Shown here piece by piece: positions 40,774 through 49,723 of a DNA stretch of 64,000 nt. The first letter of the stretch is position 1, and each line of letters begins with the position of its first letter. The position numbers and the translations under genes were made by a program. The DNA lies in NCBI GenBank assembly GCA_002256485.1, contig NNSG01000002.1, positions 248,001-312,000 on the forward strand, given 5' to 3'. The notes under the pieces are model-generated. The model did no database searches and was not told the origin of the DNA. It saw only the letters and a list, made by a program, of their open reading frames with translations. The DNA is from Fidelibacterota bacterium 408169. GTDB lineage: Bacteria; Fidelibacterota; Marinisomatia; Marinisomatales; TCS55.

Positions 40774-42039
40774 CTAAATCATTCCAGAGTCAAAGGAAAA
40801 TTGAAAATGCTCAAAAACAGGTTCAGCTATGTAATGGGAACCAAAAATTACTCCTGGATAATCGTCGTGCAAGCAGGATGCAAAGTCTTTTATTCGTTTT
40901 ATAGGCGTTGCCTCTATTCCAAGTTTACTTAACTTTGATGACAATGCCACAGATCTCATTAGCAATCCTTTTTCATCATCAACAACAAACAGTTTTTCAA
41001 AATGACCACGAATAGCGTTTGCAATAAGATCAATTTCCTTCTCTTCTTTAAGAGCACATAATCCAATTGGCTTTTTCCTGAAGATTTGATTTGTTGCTTT
41101 TAGAAGAGATTTTATGCCGTCTTCGTTATGTGCCACATCATAAATTATATACGGTTCACGAGATAACACTTGAAATCTACCGGGCCAAACGGCATTTTGT
41201 AAACCGGTTCTAATGTGATTTTCAGAAATTTCTCCACTTAAATGATTTATTACTGCAATAGCCAAAGTTGCATTCTGTGCTTGATGTTCACCCAAAAGGG
41301 ATAATTGATAGTGTGAACCACCGTGATAAAAAACTGTTCCTTCGGTTGAAACAGTACAATTTTCAGGTGAATCAACAAATGAAACCTGAGTATTCATGTC
41401 TTTGGCTTTTTGAACTAATATTTCATGTACAGGTTTTTCCTGTCGGGTGGTAATTACAGGAATGCTTTCTTTAATAATTCCTGCTTTTTCCAAAGCAACG
41501 TTTTTTAAATTATTCCCCAGCAAATCACGATGGTCAAGGCTCACGGGAGTAATTACAACCGTTTCAGGAGTAATAACATTGGTAGAATCCAAGCGTCCTC
41601 CTAATCCAGTCTCTATCACAGCAATGTCAACTTTTTCCTTTTCGAAATACCAGAATGCCATGGCAGATGTCGTTTCAAAAAATGTGCTCTCGATGCGCTG
41701 AATATCATCAGAAAATAATTGCATGAATTCAACGATTTTTTCATCAGCAATGGGAATTCCATTTATTCGAATTCTCTCATTAAATCGTAATAAATGCGGT
41801 GATGTATACAATCCAATTTTTAACCTGGAGATACGCAAAATTGAATCTATTAATGCTGCAGTTGATCCCTTGCCATTGGTACCTGCCAAGTGAATAAATT
41901 TTAAGCGATTATGAGGATTGTTGCAGGCGTCAAGTAATTGATAAGTATGTTCCAACCCTGTTTTAATTCCCAAGCGCTGCAAACTGTATAAATCCTGTAA
42001 AAGAGAATGAAAATCAGATGTCATGGACGGTTTGGACAT
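40774..42039 (-). CDS. folC: folylpolyglutamate synthase / dihydrofolate synthase
   Basis: Adds glutamate to (dihydro)folate, and in many bacteria also makes dihydrofolate from dihydropteroate. The 421-residue Mur-ligase-type enzyme has the P-loop HLAGTNGKGSTAALI (about 50-64), the ETGLGGRLDSTN segment, LDHRDLLG with the His that binds metal, and the YDVAHNEDG segment of the C-terminal domain. It overlaps murI by 26 bp, so coupling is likely. Confidence 0.94.
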   Translation of the reverse strand: MSKPSMTSDFHSLLQDLYSLQRLGIKTGLEHTYQLLDACNNPHNRLKFIHLAGTNGKGSTAALIDSILRISRLKIGLYTSPHLLRFNERIRINGIPIADEKIVEFMQLFSDDIQRIESTFFETTSAMAFWYFEKEKVDIAVIETGLGGRLDSTNVITPETVVITPVSLDHRDLLGNNLKNVALEKAGIIKESIPVITTRQEKPVHEILVQKAKDMNTQVSFVDSPENCTVSTEGTVFYHGGSHYQLSLLGEHQAQNATLAIAVINHLSGEISENHIRTGLQNAVWPGRFQVLSREPYIIYDVAHNEDGIKSLLKATNQIFRKKPIGLCALKEEKEIDLIANAIRGHFEKLFVVDDEKGLLMRSVALSSKLSKLGIEATPIKRIKDFASCLHDDYPGVIFGSHYIAEPVFEHFQFSFDSGMI

Positions 42040-42817
42040 GATCCATGGGGGAACCTAAAAATCGTTGGCCAACATCCTCAAATCGCATTGGGATATCTGT
42101 TACATAACACATCAACGTTCCTTTTTCATCGCCATCATACAGTTGATTTGTTTCCAACAAACTCTCCTTAACTGCTCTGGCAACTGCTGCAGCTGAATCA
42201 ATTAATATTGTATCATTATTTACCTGATTTGCGATTACATCTTTTAATAGAGGATAGTGAGTACAGCCCAAAATAAGTGTATCTATCTCATTATTATTCA
42301 ATGGTAATAAATAATGCTTTACAATTGAATTAGTTACTTCACCTTCCAACCAGCCTTCTTCAGCCAAAGGGACCAATAATGGGCACGCTTGTGAACTCGT
42401 TTTTATATCTACATTTAATCCTTGTAGCGCTTTTTCATACGCCTTGGATGAAACGGTTGCCACAGTTCCAATAATACCAATATGATCATTTTTTGTTGCT
42501 TTAATTGCTTCTGCTGCTCCCGGATTTATTACTCCAATAACTGGTAATATGCAATGCTGTTGTAATTCATCTAAGGCTAAAGCTGAAGCGGTATTGCAGG
42601 CTACAACAATCATTTTTGCATTATGCTTCATTAAAAAATCAGCGATTTCAAGGGAATATTCTTTGATCAATTCGCGACTTTTATTTCCGTATGGTACTCG
42701 AGCAGTATCACCAAAATAGACAATTGATTCATTAGGTAAAAGTGTTTGTAACGCTTTGGCGACCGTCAAGCCTCCCAGTCCAGAATCAAAAACTCCAATG
42801 GGTCGTGAATCTGCCAT
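42014..42817 (-). CDS. murI: glutamate racemase
   Basis: Makes D-glutamate for peptidoglycan. The 267-residue length is normal. The two catalytic Cys are C74 in VACNTAS and C185 in LGCTHYPL, and VFDSGLGGLTV lies near the N-terminus. The stop overlaps the start of folC by 26 bp and the gene touches the amidase gene by 1 bp, forming a cell-wall gene set. Confidence 0.96.
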   Translation of the reverse strand: MADSRPIGVFDSGLGGLTVAKALQTLLPNESIVYFGDTARVPYGNKSRELIKEYSLEIADFLMKHNAKMIVVACNTASALALDELQQHCILPVIGVINPGAAEAIKATKNDHIGIIGTVATVSSKAYEKALQGLNVDIKTSSQACPLLVPLAEEGWLEGEVTNSIVKHYLLPLNNNEIDTLILGCTHYPLLKDVIANQVNNDTILIDSAAAVARAVKESLLETNQLYDGDEKGTLMCYVTDIPMRFEDVGQRFLGSPMDHVQTVHDI

Positions 42818-44304
42818 TAACCTTCAGCCAATAATTCTTCACGAAGGGATCGAAATTTTACAATAGCACTAAAAATCCCTTCCGCAATTTTTTGACGATA
42901 AGATGCCTGTTTTAAATGTTTTTCTTCCGTTGGATTCGACAGGAATCCTGTTTCAATTAAAACGTTTGGCATACTGGCTCCTATCAAAACCACGAACCCT
43001 GCCTGTTTCACCCCGCGGTTTGGGGAATTCAACCGGTTACCAAGCTCTTTTTGGATAAAAGCCGCTAGTTCTTCACTCTCCTTCAAAAACATGGATTGTG
43101 CCATAGTGGCTATAATAAGATTTTCACCTGTTAATTCTTTATATTTATCTCCACTGTGTTCTTCAAGCTTAATAACGGCATTTTCCCTGGAAGCCAATGC
43201 AATTGCATCGTCTGATTTCCCTTGTTTGAGTAAATATGATTCAAAACCTCTTGCTGTTCGATTGGGATTGCTATTAGCGTGAATACTGACAAATATTTTA
43301 CCATTGCTTTCATTGGCTATTTTAGTACGTTTCCAAAGGGGAATAAAAATATCTTCTTCCCTTGTATAAACAACATTAATATTTGTTTTCTTCTCCAAAA
43401 GCAAGCCCAAACGCTTACTTATATCCAATACAATATCTTTTTCTCTGGTACCGTTTCTTCCAACTGTACCACCATCTTTGCCTCCGTGACCAGCATCCAG
43501 CACAACCGTATCTAATCTCCAACGATTGCGCAATACACGTGTACGATCTGCGCTCTTATCAAATGGTGTGCGTAGTGTAATTACAATTGTGTTGGGGTCA
43601 GGGCTTTGGAATACTTCATGACCTATGATACTTGAACGTAAACGTATCGCTATTTGAGCCGATTCCGAAAATTGGTTTGCAGTCACTTTAGCAACCACTC
43701 CTCGAGTATCGGTTTTGTTGATTCGTGTTGTATCTACAATGCCATCTTGAATGGTTAAATAAAACCAACCATTATCATGTTCAAATGAACTAATATGTCC
43801 TTCTAAAAACCTTTCTCTGGTATAAATGGTTAAAATTGTGCCGTTTGTTTTTTGTTCAATATCAAGATCTGTAATATTGAACTTCACAACATCAATATCC
43901 AGTCGTTGTTTTATGGGATCATAAGTTAATCCTGGTAAAACAGTTTGCTTTAAGATGTTAAAAATATGAACAGCGGGGAGATAAATATCATCGTCTTTAC
44001 CTTTGGCGAAGACTGGCATATGATATACTTCTTCATCCACGAGAATATAACTGGAATTACTGGAAATTTTGATGCGAGTATCAGAAAAATACAAAACCAT
44101 CTTCATACGCTCTTTGTTTATAAACGGAAGGCGTGAAGTCAAAACTCTGGATAAATCATTTGCAGAAACATACGTTACATTCGAATTATCTAATATTTGC
44201 AGTTCATTTTCTTTTTGGTTAACTCTATTGACAACCAGAATATTGGCTGTCAAGTGAACATTCAAGAAGAATGATAGAATTATGATTTTATAAAACGTAA
44301 ACAT
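42817..44304 (-). CDS. N-acetylmuramoyl-L-alanine amidase (AmiC-type)
   Basis: A 495-residue exported zinc amidase that cuts the stem peptide from peptidoglycan during cell separation. It has a signal peptide (about 1-20), a copper-amine-oxidase-N-like segment and an AMIN domain (about 40-250), then the amidase_3 domain from about 265. Zinc ligands are H273 in LDAGHGGKDGG, E288 in TREKDI and the His in VSIHANSN; the catalytic Glu is in LIETGFLSN. Unlike E. coli AmiC the N-terminus is longer. It precedes murI, overlapping by 1 bp. Confidence 0.93.
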   Translation of the reverse strand: MFTFYKIIILSFFLNVHLTANILVVNRVNQKENELQILDNSNVTYVSANDLSRVLTSRLPFINKERMKMVLYFSDTRIKISSNSSYILVDEEVYHMPVFAKGKDDDIYLPAVHIFNILKQTVLPGLTYDPIKQRLDIDVVKFNITDLDIEQKTNGTILTIYTRERFLEGHISSFEHDNGWFYLTIQDGIVDTTRINKTDTRGVVAKVTANQFSESAQIAIRLRSSIIGHEVFQSPDPNTIVITLRTPFDKSADRTRVLRNRWRLDTVVLDAGHGGKDGGTVGRNGTREKDIVLDISKRLGLLLEKKTNINVVYTREEDIFIPLWKRTKIANESNGKIFVSIHANSNPNRTARGFESYLLKQGKSDDAIALASRENAVIKLEEHSGDKYKELTGENLIIATMAQSMFLKESEELAAFIQKELGNRLNSPNRGVKQAGFVVLIGASMPNVLIETGFLSNPTEEKHLKQASYRQKIAEGIFSAIVKFRSLREELLAEG

Positions 44305-44348
44305 AAGTGGTAAATTATAATATCGAAGTTAACTCTGGCAATAATACC

Positions 44349-46142
44349 CTAGAAAATTATTTGGATTGCTAACGCATATCGTTGGTCTGCTGTTCCAGAA
44401 AAATTCATGGATTTCCATGCAGACCTCCAGCGCATATATATCTGGTAGTTGTTTGTGCTCTTCATCTTAATTTTAAGGCCTAACAATTGTTTATTATCTG
44501 ATACAGCCAAACTGCGCATTTCTCCGGGAAGATTCATGTCCCAAAAATAGACCCTTCCATTATAATCATCAACATTAGCTGTAATCCAGCTTCCTGTAAT
44601 GACAAAGTTAGATATTTTCCAATTAAACCATGTTTCAACTCCTAACCCCTGAGATTCATCGTTATAAAATGTTGAATTAATTTGCCAACGTACCCCTAAA
44701 TTTTTAGTCGCTTGATACTGGTATTGACCTTTAGCTGTTGTGCAATTAATATCGTAATCGATTTTATTTGGAAAATAAATTTGAGTCGTTTGCAATTGGT
44801 TACTCTTCCTTAATTGAGTTTTGAAACGATGTTTTTTATTATGCCATTGCCACCGTATACCTGATTCATATTTTATATTATTGATGGTTGTTATTGTGTT
44901 ATCAGCAATTTTTTCAGCTATATCGCTATACAATGAAATAATATGTTTTTCAAATTTTAACTGTACATTCTGAAAGATTCCTTTTTCACCCTCTTCCTGT
45001 CCTTGCCATTCTGAAAAAGGTTGTGTTCTATACGTTCTGAAATTAGTTGGATAATAACGTAGGGATATTAGGTATTTTATTGAACCGTTACTAAATAAAG
45101 TTCCTACCAATATAGCCGCTGACGAATGATTATTTAAGGCAGTTTCTCCAAACCAATGCAAATCATTTTGTCTGCCAAACGTAAAAATGGATACCGACCT
45201 GTGCTGAATCTTGCCACCTTCATTATCTTCCACACTTTGTGCATTCAATAAAACACCTAACTGATATTGGGTATGATCGTTATTCCACATAACTGTCGCT
45301 GCATTTTCAACTAATTGATTTTGCTTTAACAAGTCGTTTTGGGTTAAATGAAGACCTGTTTTATCCAATTTGATTTCCTCACCCGACAAGTAGCCATCCT
45401 GAAAAGTTCTACCCAACGAATATGTAAATTTACCATATTGAGTTTGCTGTTCACCTCCAATCCCCCGTGTACTCCAATATTCATTGCTTGAACGATAGCC
45501 CTTTATTCCTTTCCCATGGCGTGGAAGTGTATTTATAGTCTCAAATCCTTTATGAACCGAAGTTGAACGCCAAGCAACCAATCCATAACCTCCTATCAAC
45601 TGGTGGTCACCTGCAATGAAATTCATATGCGAGGAATTCCATTTTAAAAAAATACTATTATGATCAATGATATGTAGTTCGCCTGGATCTTTTTCGAGAA
45701 GAATTCCAAAGTCATAATTTCCGAAACTACCAATTGCCCGCCAATCATGGCGAATGCCATCCTGAAATGATATTTTCTCCTTAATGGATAATTTCAATTG
45801 ATTCCTAACAACTATTTGAATGCTATTAATCAGTTGTTGAGTTGCGTTTGATAAATGGATGTTTGATTTAAGATCATTCATATCTTTTGCTTTAAGAATT
45901 ATATCTAGATCTGACACAGGTAAAACAGATGTCCCCGCCAATATTGAGACAACATCAGCATAAGCAACAGGTGTGTTGATTAAGTGTTGAATATCAGTCA
46001 AATCTTCTTCAGGGATGGATGACTCTGCGTCATACCCCAATAAGACAAACCAATCTTCAGCAGAATGAATTTTTTCAGTGGATGGTAAGCCCCACACCAA
46101 ACCAGTGAGACAAATCCAAATGACTATGTGATGATACCGCAT
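44349..46142 (-). CDS. outer-membrane barrel with N-terminal helix-hairpin region
   Basis: A 597-residue exported protein (signal peptide MRYHHIVIWICLTGLVWG). Residues 20 to about 120 are helical and resemble the ComEA-like helix-hairpin segments seen at the N-terminus of barrel proteins in Bacteroidota. From about 135 on, alternating polar and aromatic strands (for example SIFLKWNSSHMNFIAGDHQ, FTYSLGRTF) build a large beta-barrel ending RYALAIQIIF. Its start lies inside the neighbouring gene, a 68-bp overlap. Function unknown. Confidence 0.7.
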   Translation of the reverse strand: MRYHHIVIWICLTGLVWGLPSTEKIHSAEDWFVLLGYDAESSIPEEDLTDIQHLINTPVAYADVVSILAGTSVLPVSDLDIILKAKDMNDLKSNIHLSNATQQLINSIQIVVRNQLKLSIKEKISFQDGIRHDWRAIGSFGNYDFGILLEKDPGELHIIDHNSIFLKWNSSHMNFIAGDHQLIGGYGLVAWRSTSVHKGFETINTLPRHGKGIKGYRSSNEYWSTRGIGGEQQTQYGKFTYSLGRTFQDGYLSGEEIKLDKTGLHLTQNDLLKQNQLVENAATVMWNNDHTQYQLGVLLNAQSVEDNEGGKIQHRSVSIFTFGRQNDLHWFGETALNNHSSAAILVGTLFSNGSIKYLISLRYYPTNFRTYRTQPFSEWQGQEEGEKGIFQNVQLKFEKHIISLYSDIAEKIADNTITTINNIKYESGIRWQWHNKKHRFKTQLRKSNQLQTTQIYFPNKIDYDINCTTAKGQYQYQATKNLGVRWQINSTFYNDESQGLGVETWFNWKISNFVITGSWITANVDDYNGRVYFWDMNLPGEMRSLAVSDNKQLLGLKIKMKSTNNYQIYMRWRSAWKSMNFSGTADQRYALAIQIIF

Positions 46143-46929
46143 AATTGATATTTAAATGTTTATAAAATATTTCTACACCTGCTGTTGTCTGGTCCGGAGA
46201 TGAAGCATGCCCTGTATGAATTACTACCCATGGTAAGAGTTTAAATCCTCCTCCAAACTTCAATCGGCTTTCAAATAAAGTGTCTTGTTCCCACTCCATG
46301 ACTACCTTTGCTTTTGGTGTTGGATTATATACCAACGCTGAAACAATGACTTGAGGGATAACATCCTTTGATTGACCTATAGTTGGTCCATTTATATTTC
46401 GCCATATTCCTCTCCATTTTAAAGTTTCATTCAACTCCAGCCGCCACCCGATATTGACTCCCAAACTACTGGCCCCGCCATAATTTTTAATTTGTAAATC
46501 ATAGGCCATTAGTCCCATACCAATATTTAATTTATCCGATAGTTTCCTGCCCAATGCTAAACACCAGATTGTTTCACCATACAGCTTATTTCCAAGAAAG
46601 CTGGCTCCTACAGCAATAAACCCTTTTTTAAATGGCTGTGCTATTGCTGTGCTATGGTGCCGAAGGAGATTTAACCCAAACCTTTTACCGGATGAAATAG
46701 CAACGTTTCTTTTTCTAAACGCTGTAACACTCGCTGGGTCTGAAAACACACCTATTGCATTTGCATATATATTGACATTGAGCAGACCGGATCCAACGGC
46801 AGCAGGATTGGTAGGATAATGTTCAAATGCTGCTGATAAATATGTACTAACGTACAATGAAAACGTAACCAACGTCGCTTTCCGGAATAAAATTTTAATT
46901 GTTTTTATCTTTTGTTCAGAAAAACACAC
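46075..46929 (-). CDS. outer-membrane barrel protein, PorV/FadL-like pattern
   Basis: A 284-residue protein whose N-terminus has a hydrophobic signal-like segment (ATLVTFSLYVSTYLSAAF, about 18-35). The mature part starts HYPTNPAAVGSG and is rich in short strands (AVGASFLGNKLYG, LNIGMGLMAYDL), typical of UPF0164/PorV-type barrels of FCB bacteria. It ends SHWFGVGLTIH. Its 3' end overlaps the next barrel gene by 68 bp, so the two are co-translated and may form one complex. A T9SS role is possible because PorV is a T9SS subunit, but this is not shown. Confidence 0.65.
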   Translation of the reverse strand: MCFSEQKIKTIKILFRKATLVTFSLYVSTYLSAAFEHYPTNPAAVGSGLLNVNIYANAIGVFSDPASVTAFRKRNVAISSGKRFGLNLLRHHSTAIAQPFKKGFIAVGASFLGNKLYGETIWCLALGRKLSDKLNIGMGLMAYDLQIKNYGGASSLGVNIGWRLELNETLKWRGIWRNINGPTIGQSKDVIPQVIVSALVYNPTPKAKVVMEWEQDTLFESRLKFGGGFKLLPWVVIHTGHASSPDQTTAGVEIFYKHLNINYAVSSHSHLDLSHWFGVGLTIH

Positions 46930-47000
46930 AGCATTTTAAATTATTTAATTTGGTAAAAATAATATTAAAAGAATTCTTTTCAATAAGACTCATGTAAACA

Positions 47001-47027
47001 ACTGCGCCCCGTCAAGCGGGGCGCAGT
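47001..47027 (-). terminator. strong GC-rich terminator
   Basis: A perfect 10-bp stem ACTGCGCCCC / GGGGCGCAGT with a 7-nt loop, very GC-rich compared with its surroundings, 26 bp after the stop of the 70-residue protein. Leftward it is followed by TGTTTACA. It marks the end of the small-protein unit. Confidence 0.75.
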
Positions 47028-47052
47028 AAGTAAAATGGATATTGGTTGTGAA

Positions 47053-47265
47053 TTACTTTTTGGAGTTCATAGCAACGAGAAAAATCAGTGCCAACAGACC
47101 TGCAAGGCCCGCATCACCAAATTGTCCCATTATTCTACCAACTCCTGCAATCACGCCAAATGGATCGTCAAATAAAATTCCTATGACGATACCGAGGACC
47201 ACCAGCGTTTTCAGCAGGTCGGTTATTTTGGCTATCCATTCATTTACGCTGTCAAAAGCATTCAT
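47053..47265 (-). CDS. small hydrophobic membrane protein, paralog A
   Basis: A 70-residue protein: an amphipathic N-terminus (MNAFDSVNEWIAKITDLLK), a membrane helix (about 19-35), a D-P-x-G-V turn (DDPFGV) and a second hydrophobic segment GDAGLAGLLALIFLVAM, ending NSKK. A perfect AGGAGG about 6 bp upstream of the ATG suggests heavy translation. It shares layout and C-terminus with the upstream 68-residue protein. A strong terminator follows. I do not recognise the family. Confidence 0.75.
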   Translation of the reverse strand: MNAFDSVNEWIAKITDLLKTLVVLGIVIGILFDDPFGVIAGVGRIMGQFGDAGLAGLLALIFLVAMNSKK

Positions 47266-47288
47266 ATTTCCTCCTATGATGAGGTTAG

Positions 47289-47337
47289 CAGGACATAGGG
47301 TTTCGATTTTATAAAAGAAACCCTATTAGTTATCCTG
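47289..47337 (-). promoter_or_regulatory. hairpin between the two small membrane protein genes
   Basis: TAGGGTTTC / GAAACCCTA (47296-47304 with 47317-47325) and an outer CAGGA / TCCTG pair (47289-47293 with 47333-47337) can form a two-part stem between the genes. No T run follows, so it may be an RNA-stability or translation-control element of the downstream gene rather than a terminator. Confidence 0.5.
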
Positions 47338-47344
47338 TTAATTA

Positions 47345-47551
47345 TCACACCATCGATACGAGAAATAGCAGTGCTAATAAGCCAGCTAATCCGCCATCTA
47401 GAAATGTATTTACCAGATCGACTACACCACCAACAGGATCAAACCCTGTTGAGTATAGGATATTAGCAAAAACAAAGAATACAATTAAGCCTTTAATTAG
47501 ACTTACGATTCCTGAGATGACGCTATTGACAGTTGAACTCACATCAGCCAT
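47345..47551 (-). CDS. small hydrophobic membrane protein, paralog B
   Basis: A 68-residue protein with the same architecture as the neighbouring 70-residue one: an amphipathic start, a helix near 17-33 (GLIVFFVFANIL), a FDPVGGVVDLV turn and a C-terminal DGGLAGLLALLFLVSMV segment. The ATG at 47551 is preceded by a perfect AGGAGG with good spacing. A TTGACA -35 element lies about 125 bp upstream. The pair is probably a tandem duplication with divergence. Family unknown. Confidence 0.75.
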   Translation of the reverse strand: MADVSSTVNSVISGIVSLIKGLIVFFVFANILYSTGFDPVGGVVDLVNTFLDGGLAGLLALLFLVSMV

Positions 47552-47653
47552 GATGTTCCTCCTTGGTTTGGTTATTAGTAAAAACGGAGACAGTCCGCCC
47601 CCGGTTGGTATGTTCTTCGTTTAGATTTGACTTATATACCTTCAAATCACTTG

Positions 47654-47681
47654 AATTTAAGCACAATTCGATATTTGTCAA
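47654..47681 (-). promoter_or_regulatory. putative sigma70-type promoter for small-protein pair
   Basis: Read leftward, TTGACA (47681-47676) is followed after 16 nt by TAAATT (47659-47654), a 4/6 match to the -10 box. It would make an untranslated leader of about 95 nt before the ATG at 47551. The -35 is a perfect consensus, which is unusual in this AT-rich window. Confidence 0.45.
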
Positions 47682-47724
47682 CATTTTTATTATAATAAGT
47701 AAATATTGTGTTGAATTTCCTTTT

Positions 47725-48630
47725 TCACCGACGATAAACCGTTCTTGCGCCCCGAATGACCGCATCAATAACCAGATACCTAGACAGCCAATAACTATTG
47801 CAAAAATGACGTGTTTTTGACACCAAAAAACGTACGATAGGATTAAATAGTAGATATCCTTTTATTGATATTATCCACTGTCCTCCTAACTCTGTTTTAT
47901 ACTGGGGAAATTGCTCTAATAACGACGGTAGATTTGTTTTTCCATAGCCATACATCAAATTACAATAATCATTTAATTCACGGGGATGGTGATGTTCACA
48001 AGTTGCAGAAAACGAAAAACGCAAACCATCTGGATATGCTTCCCAAAGTCGTATTGCCAGTTCGGTATCTTCTCCTCCGTATGATATAATATTTTCATCA
48101 AAAAACTCAATAACATCAAAAACTGAACGCTTCAAGGATGTATTATTCAGTAAAAAATAGGGGAATCGAATTGGTGTTCCCTCCTCAAAACGACGAGCGC
48201 CTCTTCGCGGATCATATAAATAACTATCAAGCTCGTTGGGTTTGTTTCCCTGTGGAAGTTGTGAATCACCAATAACACCCACAACATCATTGTTCCTTAA
48301 TATACTTAAATGATTAGAAACCCAATTTGGTTGAACAGTCATATCGCTATCCAGAAAAATAATAACCTCTCCAGTTCCCGATTTTATCCCTGTGTTACGG
48401 GCTGCAGACAAACCTCTGTTCTTTTCATGATGAATTATATTTATATGTTGATGATGTAAAAATGTATCCAATATTTCTCCAGTTGCATCTGTAGATCCAT
48501 CATTAATCAGGTATATATAAATTTTATTTTCATCGTATTGCTGTTTTAATAATCTGGATACGCATTGTTCAATTACATGAGCAACATTGTAACAAGGGAC
48601 CACAATGTCTACTGAAGGTGACCAATTCAA
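47725..48630 (-). CDS. family 2 glycosyltransferase
   Basis: A 301-residue GT-A enzyme that transfers a sugar from a nucleotide-sugar donor. It has VDIVVPCYNVA at the start, NDGSTDATGEILD (donor binding), the metal-binding DSD in FLDSDMTV, and an ED-type acceptor motif in GGEDTELAIRL. A late C-terminal extension lies near residues 250-300. It overlaps the next gene by 4 bp (ATGA), so the two glycosyltransferases are coupled in a surface-polysaccharide region. Confidence 0.92.
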   Translation of the reverse strand: MNWSPSVDIVVPCYNVAHVIEQCVSRLLKQQYDENKIYIYLINDGSTDATGEILDTFLHHQHINIIHHEKNRGLSAARNTGIKSGTGEVIIFLDSDMTVQPNWVSNHLSILRNNDVVGVIGDSQLPQGNKPNELDSYLYDPRRGARRFEEGTPIRFPYFLLNNTSLKRSVFDVIEFFDENIISYGGEDTELAIRLWEAYPDGLRFSFSATCEHHHPRELNDYCNLMYGYGKTNLPSLLEQFPQYKTELGGQWIISIKGYLLFNPIVRFLVSKTRHFCNSYWLSRYLVIDAVIRGARTVYRR

Positions 48631-49712
48631 ACAAAACCTCTTTCCATGTAATAGCTATATAAAACTTCAGATGTATTATGTAAATCATGATATTTAATTA
48701 TCCATTCACGGCTTTTTATTCTATGTTCCATGATCTTTCCCGGATTTGTTACTAATCCTTCCAACGTTTCTTTTAAGTTGTTTCCATTTACATTTACAAA
48801 GGGGTGGTCTGGAATAAATTCAATGTATTCATTCACCAGTTCTGTTACACAGCATAGCCCCATAGACATTGCTTCAACGGAATTCATCCCATATCCCCAG
48901 CCGCCACGGTTATGAATCTGGTCGATTAAAATATCGCATGATTGTTTAATTTTTTGGGTTTCATCATGAGGCATATTTTCAATTAACACAAATTCTACAT
49001 TTTTCCTTTCAGCTAGTTTTTCACAGATGGGTATTATTGTTTCACTGCCCTTATAATAACGATTTGTAGGGCTGTGACATATTCTTATTGTATCCTTGGT
49101 TTTGAAAGTTGGTAGATGTTGTTTTGTATTAAAAGGCAAAAACAGATATTGTATATCAGGGTGTTTTTTTAATAAATCAAGTTCGCTGGTTACGTTGAGG
49201 TTGCTGGCTTTATTTATAGCAGGGATCACTCCTCTAGTGCGTAAATCTTGACCATGATATGTACATACAATTGGTTTTCCAGCTTTTTGTAATCTTTTCA
49301 CAAAACGACCATCGCGGTAAAACTCCAACCCCCAATCCAAGTGAATTATGTCATACTCCAGTAAACCGTATTCTTTAATTACTTTTTCAACTTTGAAACT
49401 CCAGAACCAGTCACGGAATTGAAAATATTTCTTTTCCACAAACGAGTTCGGTTTCCACACGGGTGGGCAGCCTTCTTTTTCCTGGTAATCTCCTTTTCCT
49501 CCTCGTGTTAGTTTATAATATTGATGACGGCTTTTCATATACAATGGATTAGCATTTACCAACGGTAGGTTCAAGCAAATTCCTGGGTCATAATCGTGTT
49601 TTGTTTGATATAAGGTGATGAATGTGCATTCATTCCCTCGGGCTTCATGAGCCTGTTTCCAGAGACTTAATGTTCCAACTGTATTTTCAGGAGCAATGAT
49701 TAATATTCTCAA
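48627..49712 (-). CDS. glycosyltransferase, GT-B-like
   Basis: A 361-residue protein with an N-terminal MRILIIAPENT strand-turn and a C-terminal half holding DILIDQIHNRGGWGYGMNSVEAMSMGLCCVTE, the E-x7-E-like donor-site region of GT-B (group 1) glycosyltransferases. The first domain is divergent and no family number can be given. It sits between a GT2 gene (4-bp overlap) and a small upstream gene, in a polysaccharide assembly cluster. Confidence 0.8.
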   Translation of the reverse strand: MRILIIAPENTVGTLSLWKQAHEARGNECTFITLYQTKHDYDPGICLNLPLVNANPLYMKSRHQYYKLTRGGKGDYQEKEGCPPVWKPNSFVEKKYFQFRDWFWSFKVEKVIKEYGLLEYDIIHLDWGLEFYRDGRFVKRLQKAGKPIVCTYHGQDLRTRGVIPAINKASNLNVTSELDLLKKHPDIQYLFLPFNTKQHLPTFKTKDTIRICHSPTNRYYKGSETIIPICEKLAERKNVEFVLIENMPHDETQKIKQSCDILIDQIHNRGGWGYGMNSVEAMSMGLCCVTELVNEYIEFIPDHPFVNVNGNNLKETLEGLVTNPGKIMEHRIKSREWIIKYHDLHNTSEVLYSYYMERGFV

Positions 49713-49723
49713 TATAATAAACC

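Noticed and set aside
40707-40932. Two rightward frames at the folC end
   Set aside because: They run antisense to the folC 3' end and its terminator, and have no recognisable start signal or family.
47544-47768. A 74-residue frame spanning the promoter region of the small-protein pair
   Set aside because: It overlaps the glycosyltransferase 3' end and the putative promoter, is basic and low in structure, and has no ribosome binding site; probably a chance frame.
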